Notes under the pieces: generated by a model | Databases searched by the model: none | Told to the model about the DNA's origin: nothing | What the model saw: only the letters and a program-made list of their open reading frames with translations | Part shown: positions 19,233 to 23,173 of the stretch, piece after piece | How positions within the stretch are numbered: the first letter of the stretch is position 1 | Layout of the letters: the number at the start of each line of letters is the position of its first letter | Made by a program: the position numbers and the translations under genes | Virus record (IMG/VR): IMGVR_UViG_3300030430_002883 | Span: 1,025 to 24,197 of that record | DNA from: a virus | Length of the DNA stretch: 23,173 nt | Direction: 5' to 3' (one strand)

Positions 19233-21415
19233 CGGTCTAACGTGCCGTCTGGATCAACAATTTCTAGTGTGCCATCGTCTTTCACAACCAAATATCCAGG
19301 CTGTGTGTTCCCGCGCTTGGCAGGAGGACGACCAATTAGGACTCCGTTTGCATCAAATATGCTACCCGGCACAAACTTGCCCGGTAATTTTTTGCCAGCC
19401 AAGTTCGTAACTTCAACCAGCTTAATGCCCGACTTCTCCATTTGATCAGAGTAAAGACGCTGGAACTCTGGGTTGTTGTAAAGTTCCTGAGAGGCTTCAG
19501 CGAAAGTGGACTGATTAGCTTTCATGATGTCAGGAACCATGGTGATAACAGCACGCTTCAGGCTATCCGGCCCAGTCAGAGATGCTTCGGCAGCAAACTT
19601 CTTACCGTTATCGATGGTGTAATCCAGCAATGCTTCGCCTTCGAGACCTTGGTTCTTAGCTTCAAGCATCGCGAGACTGTAGCCATCTGGTAAGTTGGCA
19701 ATGACAGCTCGATCAAACTGCGCCGCGTTTCCAGCCTCGGCAATCTTTTCTGCTGATACAATACGGTCAAAGGCGATGCCTTCGGCAGATTCACGACCCA
19801 GTCGAGCAACATCTTCGTTTGACTCCAGGCGCTTGATCAACATGTTCATGTCGTTCTGCATACGAGCATTTAACATGTCGATTTCTTTGTCTTTAAGTGC
19901 CAGCTTCAGCGCGTTGCTCTGATCGAGCGCGTAGCCTCTGAAGTTAAGATCGGCAGCAAACCGCTTCATCTGAGACGCATCCTGAAGCGAGAACTTCTTG
20001 AGATCATGTTTGTTAGACACATCCAGAAGTTCTCTACGGAAGTTCTGATCCGACTCTTTGTCTTCACGACCAAGAACGGTAGAGACAACAAGACCATTGA
20101 TCTTGTCTTCTCGAGCCATGCGTTCTTGCTTCGTCTTCTTAATCTCTTTAATACCTTGAACACTTCCTCTAGCAATATTTTGAAGCGCGTTTGGACTATC
20201 ACCAGAGGCGATCAAGAAACCAAGCATTGCTACATTCAGTGCATCGACACGGTTTTCTTCTTCAACATTGCGACCAAAGAATTTACTGATAGTTTCTTTC
20301 ATCTTTGCTAGGCGCTCGTCAGTGGACAACTTGCCGGCATCAGCAGGATCAATTTGTCCGAGCGCCGCCAAAGCTGTATCCGCAGCAGCGTCTGGGTTGT
20401 CATTGTCCTGAAAATCTTTAATTAGGTTTGTTACAAAATCCGCTGCACCCTTACCCTCTGCAAGAGTCGCGGCTTCAGGATCCATTCTCTCAACAGTTTC
20501 TGCCGCCGCTGTTGCCGCCGCACCGGCAGGATCAGTCTGCTGTGACAGGCTTGGATCCTCTCCTTTCGCCACAACACCCGTTCTTACGTCAGAGTCTGTA
20601 ACCCCTGCCTCTGGATCGGGGATCGAGAGATCTGGGAAACCAAGCGCATCTTCTCTTCGACCTGCCGCCTTTGCGGCCTCTTCTTCGGCGAGTGTGGGGA
20701 AGCCGACCTGATCTCGTCTTTGTCCCGCTGCCTTTGCGGCCTCTTCTTCGGCGAGTGTGGGGAAACCAATCCCATCTTCTCTTCGACCTGCCGCCTTTGC
20801 AGCTTCTTCTTCAGCAAGTGTGGGGAAACCAGCTTGTGCAGAGGTTCCCATTCCCGGCTGTCCTACTACATTGCCTCTGGTCAAGGTGCTTGCTCCAGGG
20901 GCAGCAAATCCAGGAGCCGATGGATCAGGAATCGCACGACTGCCATCAAGATTCTCGGCTGCGCCGCTCACGTTTGGTGCTGACGGTCCCGGCGGAAACG
21001 GCGGAATTTGCGATGCTGCATCTGCAATACGTTGATTAAACCGTTCATCCATCCGAGCCGCACCCGACAGAATCTCGTCAATCGTCATGTCGTTTGCTGT
21101 CTGCGGAATAGGAGTTCTGGAGGCATTCAATAAACGCTGACCCTCTGGGCCTAAAAGATTTCGCAAGCTAGCCGGCTGATTGGCAAAAGCGTTAAAGGCC
21201 CCCGTGTTAAACATAGGCAAGGTGCCAATCCCCGCTCTGTTGCCCCGACTCATGGCTCGAGAAGGCCTAGGGTTCGCTGCCCTCATCATCGCAGACATGC
21301 GGTTTTGTCTGGCTGCATCTGCCATCAAACGCGGATCAACCGCCGGTATGCCAGCGGTTTGATTAAGCCTGTTACGAGCGTTACGTCTAAATAGTCTGCG
21401 ATTAGTGACACTCAT
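19229..21415 (-). CDS. virion-associated protein with 21-aa tandem repeats (728 aa)
   Basis: The first 190 residues are Arg/Asn-rich and then Pro/Ala/Gly-rich, probably disordered. Three exact-length repeats of 21 residues (GFPTLAEEEAAKAAGRRED plus two variable residues) follow at about residues 196-258. The middle is long and helical (about 350-600, Lys/Glu/Asp-rich). The C-terminus is strand-rich (PGYLVVKDDGTLEIVDPDG). This layout suits an internal core or ejection protein. It is joined by TAATG to the gene before and by ATGA to the 1402-aa protein after it, so the three are probably made together. No enzymatic domain is recognised. Confidence 0.8.
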   Translation of the reverse strand: MSVTNRRLFRRNARNRLNQTAGIPAVDPRLMADAARQNRMSAMMRAANPRPSRAMSRGNRAGIGTLPMFNTGAFNAFANQPASLRNLLGPEGQRLLNASRTPIPQTANDMTIDEILSGAARMDERFNQRIADAASQIPPFPPGPSAPNVSGAAENLDGSRAIPDPSAPGFAAPGASTLTRGNVVGQPGMGTSAQAGFPTLAEEEAAKAAGRREDGIGFPTLAEEEAAKAAGQRRDQVGFPTLAEEEAAKAAGRREDALGFPDLSIPDPEAGVTDSDVRTGVVAKGEDPSLSQQTDPAGAAATAAAETVERMDPEAATLAEGKGAADFVTNLIKDFQDNDNPDAAADTALAALGQIDPADAGKLSTDERLAKMKETISKFFGRNVEEENRVDALNVAMLGFLIASGDSPNALQNIARGSVQGIKEIKKTKQERMAREDKINGLVVSTVLGREDKESDQNFRRELLDVSNKHDLKKFSLQDASQMKRFAADLNFRGYALDQSNALKLALKDKEIDMLNARMQNDMNMLIKRLESNEDVARLGRESAEGIAFDRIVSAEKIAEAGNAAQFDRAVIANLPDGYSLAMLEAKNQGLEGEALLDYTIDNGKKFAAEASLTGPDSLKRAVITMVPDIMKANQSTFAEASQELYNNPEFQRLYSDQMEKSGIKLVEVTNLAGKKLPGKFVPGSIFDANGVLIGRPPAKRGNTQPGYLVVKDDGTLEIVDPDGTLDR
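20642..20830 (-). repeat. three in-frame 63-bp tandem repeats
   Basis: Units at 20768-20830, 20705-20767 and 20642-20704 each encode GFPTLAEEEAAKAAG plus six residues (RREDGI, QRRDQV, RREDAL). A partial fourth (GFPDL) follows. The repeats are nearly identical in DNA, differing mostly at third positions and in the last few codons. They encode a short predicted helix rich in Glu and Ala. Confidence 0.95.
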
Positions 21416-22287
21416 TATTTTTGTGCTCCCAGACCAAAGATCCCGCCACCATCAAACAGGCCCGATTGACTGAGACCAGCGATGCCAAGACCGAGACCAG
21501 CAACCTGAGACAGGGTGCTAGGTGAAGGAGCCGTGCGACTGGTTAACGTGCTGGTTGTGGTCGGTACGCCACGGAAGATGTCGGACATAAAACCAATGCG
21601 CTGGAACGGTTCAAACTGCCGTTCAAGGCTCGTGGCACGTTGCGCTTCAAGCTCGGCTTGCTGTTGTTGCTGTTCCTGACCACCAAGCTGTGACAGTATT
21701 CCAACGTCGCGTGCTTGTGCCGCCTGTGCCGACTCGCCCAGAGCCGCTTGCTGTAGTCCCAGCTTGCCAAACAGTTCTGCCCCCTGTTGTGCTCGATCTT
21801 GCGCCGACTCAAAGGCTTGTGCACGAAGCTGCGCTGACTGCCTAGCAAAAGCGTCCGCCGTGTTGCGCTGTAATTCTTGTTCGGCTATGGCCTGACGAGA
21901 TCCGCCAAAGGCTCCGGCTTGCACAGCCGCAGAACCAATGCGCTGCCGCTCCATGTCTGCTTGACGCTGGAGATCGGCAAGGCTCTGATCAATGACTTGA
22001 TCCGTAAACGGCGACATGTATTGCTGAAAGGCACCAGGTTGCAGTGCCGCTACACCTTGACCCAGAGTCGTGGCACCAGCTTGCATCATCGGTTGATAGG
22101 CACCCACACCAGAGATGCCAAGCTGGATCGCCTGCTGTTGCGCTGGTGTCAAACCAGCGACTTGATACTCAGGGATGGCAGTGGCTCGATTGGCAAGAGT
22201 CGAGGTGCTGGCAAGAAGATCCTTGAGGAAGGTTTCTTGATACTCTGGCAGAACCTGTAGCTGTTCGGTGCGGACTGTCTGACTCAT
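21415..22287 (-). CDS. putative DNA-ejection / internal virion protein (290 aa)
   Basis: 'YMSPFTDQVIDQSLADLQRQ' followed by 'AAVQAGAFGGSRQAIAEQEL' is the pattern of small phage DNA-transfer or ejection proteins: helices rich in Gln and Ala, with a conserved G-A-F-G-G-S-R-Q turn. Residues about 30-230 are Gln/Ala-rich helices, including a poly-Gln run (QEQQQQQ). The C-terminus is Ser/Thr- then Gly-rich. It probably sits inside the capsid or at the portal and enters the cell with the DNA. It overlaps both neighbours by one base (TAATG). Start supported by GAGAGGA. Confidence 0.8.
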   Translation of the reverse strand: MSQTVRTEQLQVLPEYQETFLKDLLASTSTLANRATAIPEYQVAGLTPAQQQAIQLGISGVGAYQPMMQAGATTLGQGVAALQPGAFQQYMSPFTDQVIDQSLADLQRQADMERQRIGSAAVQAGAFGGSRQAIAEQELQRNTADAFARQSAQLRAQAFESAQDRAQQGAELFGKLGLQQAALGESAQAAQARDVGILSQLGGQEQQQQQAELEAQRATSLERQFEPFQRIGFMSDIFRGVPTTTSTLTSRTAPSPSTLSQVAGLGLGIAGLSQSGLFDGGGIFGLGAQK

Positions 22288-23087
22288 TACGCCATCCTCT
22301 CAAACTTATCCATCATGGCATACATACGTTTGGCGCCCAAATTGGTGTCGCCATTACCCGCACCCGCGACGGCTTTCTTCGTCATAACAAACTCTTCGTC
22401 CGAAAGCCTAGCCTCCTGAACCTTTTTACCATTCTGATATATGCCAGCTTTGATGCTATCTGATGTGCCGGTGCCCGGTCCTTCAATCAAACCACCAGCG
22501 TTTAGTGACACAATGCCGCCCAAAGCCATGGCAGTAACTTGTTGTTGACGCTTTTTGATCGCTTCTTCCAGCTCTTCTGCCGTGTCATATTTGATATCTG
22601 TAACAGGGTCCACAAACAGTCCTTTGATCGGTGTACCTTTGTAATCTGGACGAGACTCAAGTTCACGAGGGCCATCATCTGTGATGTCCTCTTCATCACC
22701 CAAACCCGCTATGCCTAACAAAGAAGAACCTAAGAAAATATCTCCGCCAGTGATTCCTGTGCCAAAAATGCCGCCTTTTGCCGCCTCACTAGCAACGGCC
22801 TGTTTGGTTGCCTCTTCGGCTACCGCTTTTTGTGCCGCCGCTTCAGTGGCCGCTTTACCAGCCGCAGACTGTGCCGCGCCTGGGCCTACGCCCATGGCAC
22901 CAAGACCGGCGGTTGCGCCACCACCAATAATCGCGTTCTTGATTGCGTCCTCGGCATTGCCACCGGCCACAAGCGTGCCGATTCCAGATCCAAGAGCCGA
23001 GTTTAGGGCAGCACTGCCAGCGGGGCCAAAATAAGCACCGGCTATCCCGCCTATGACTGGTAGTAATGATTTTAAACTAAGACCCAT
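22287..23087 (-). CDS. glycine-rich virion protein with conserved C-terminal EEFVMT motif (266 aa)
   Basis: The N-terminal 110 residues are Gly/Ala-rich with glycine-zipper-like spacing (VIGGIAGAYFGPAGSAALN; GSGIGTLVAGG), which could pack into or insert in a membrane. A charged middle follows, then 'MALGGIVSLNAGG'. The C-terminus reads 'RLSDEEFVMTKKAVAGAGNG' and then GAKRMYAMMDKFERMA. I recognise this as a recurrent C-terminal module in structural proteins of marine podovirus-like phages; its role is unknown. The ATG at 23087 has AAAGGTG upstream. Probably a tail or internal virion component. Confidence 0.8.
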   Translation of the reverse strand: MGLSLKSLLPVIGGIAGAYFGPAGSAALNSALGSGIGTLVAGGNAEDAIKNAIIGGGATAGLGAMGVGPGAAQSAAGKAATEAAAQKAVAEEATKQAVASEAAKGGIFGTGITGGDIFLGSSLLGIAGLGDEEDITDDGPRELESRPDYKGTPIKGLFVDPVTDIKYDTAEELEEAIKKRQQQVTAMALGGIVSLNAGGLIEGPGTGTSDSIKAGIYQNGKKVQEARLSDEEFVMTKKAVAGAGNGDTNLGAKRMYAMMDKFERMA

Positions 23088-23096
23088 AATACACCT

Positions 23097-23173
23097 TTAA
23101 GACACTGACACTGTAACAGAACCCAAGGATATTGTCGCTACATTACTCGGAGCGAACACCTCCCCCGCTCTTA
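23097..23173 (-). CDS. 3' end of an upstream virion-block gene (partial)
   Basis: One minus-strand frame is open from the window edge for 24 codons to a TAA at 23097-23099, 9 bp before the next ATG. The visible tail reads R-A-G-E-V-F-A-P-S-N-V-A-T-I-S-L-G-S, then VTVSVS, an alternating hydrophobic/polar beta-strand pattern typical of structural protein C-termini. The rest of the gene is outside the window. Confidence 0.6.
   Translation of the reverse strand, partial: RAGEVFAPSNVATISLGSVTVSVS

Noticed and set aside
20642-20830. Regularly spaced repeats that might suggest a CRISPR array
   Set aside because: The 63-bp units are contiguous, in frame with a long gene and encode a repeated peptide; there are no spacers.

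Overview
This window looks like the genome fragment of a tailed double-stranded DNA phage (or a metagenomic phage contig), not a bacterial chromosome. Genes are packed end to end with ATGA, TGATG or TAATG overlaps. There are more than a dozen tiny unknown genes, a complete phage-type DNA replication set, a T4-type lysozyme and a block of alanine/glycine/glutamine-rich virion proteins. I see no rRNA, tRNA, integrase, CRISPR array or insertion sequence. Terminase, portal and capsid genes are not in the window, so the fragment is incomplete. The small-gene types and the PolA/SNF2/AEP-primase combination resemble uncultured marine podovirus-like phages of Proteobacteria. That assignment, and the host, are inference.

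Layout. (1) 1-3943, plus strand: a run of small early-type genes (small zinc-ribbon, acidic and ribbon-helix-helix proteins). It ends with three consecutive genes that each carry a KRGRP AT-hook core and closes at a strong terminator (3921-3943). A consensus-like sigma70 promoter (3074-3101) lies just upstream of the AT-hook genes. (2) 3943-6403, minus strand: a five-gene operon led by an SNF2-family helicase, followed by four small genes, the last of XF1762/GNAT-like type. (3) 6404-6479: the only sizeable intergenic gap, a divergent control region with a near-consensus minus-strand promoter overlapped by a 9-bp-arm inverted repeat. (4) 6480-14609, plus strand: the replication operon, comprising a coiled-coil protein, a putative ssDNA-binding protein with a DDDIPF tail, a terminator, an AEP-type primase also ending in DIPF, an AlpA-like regulator, a UvrD/Rep-like helicase, a DUF6378-like protein, a tandemly duplicated pair of unknown genes, DNA polymerase A (3'-5' exonuclease plus polymerase) and a zinc-ribbon protein. 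(5) 14581-23173, minus strand: the virion/lysis block, read from right to left: the end of an unknown protein, a glycine-rich protein with a conserved C-terminal motif, a putative DNA-ejection protein, a 728-aa repeat-containing protein, a 1402-aa large internal-virion-type protein and the lysozyme. It meets the replication operon tail to tail with a 29-bp gene overlap and no clear terminator.

How the parts may work together: the ssDNA-binding protein, primase, two helicases and PolA make a nearly self-sufficient replisome. The AT-hook/ribbon-helix-helix cluster probably coats or regulates DNA early in infection. The minus-strand block builds the ejection apparatus and lyses the host. The most unusual observations are the triple AT-hook transcription unit, the shared SSB-type C-terminal tail on two replication proteins, the 32-bp repeat marking a tandem gene duplication, leucine at the PolA position that tracks phage lifestyle, and the apparent overprinting of an AT-hook gene by a basic protein tail.
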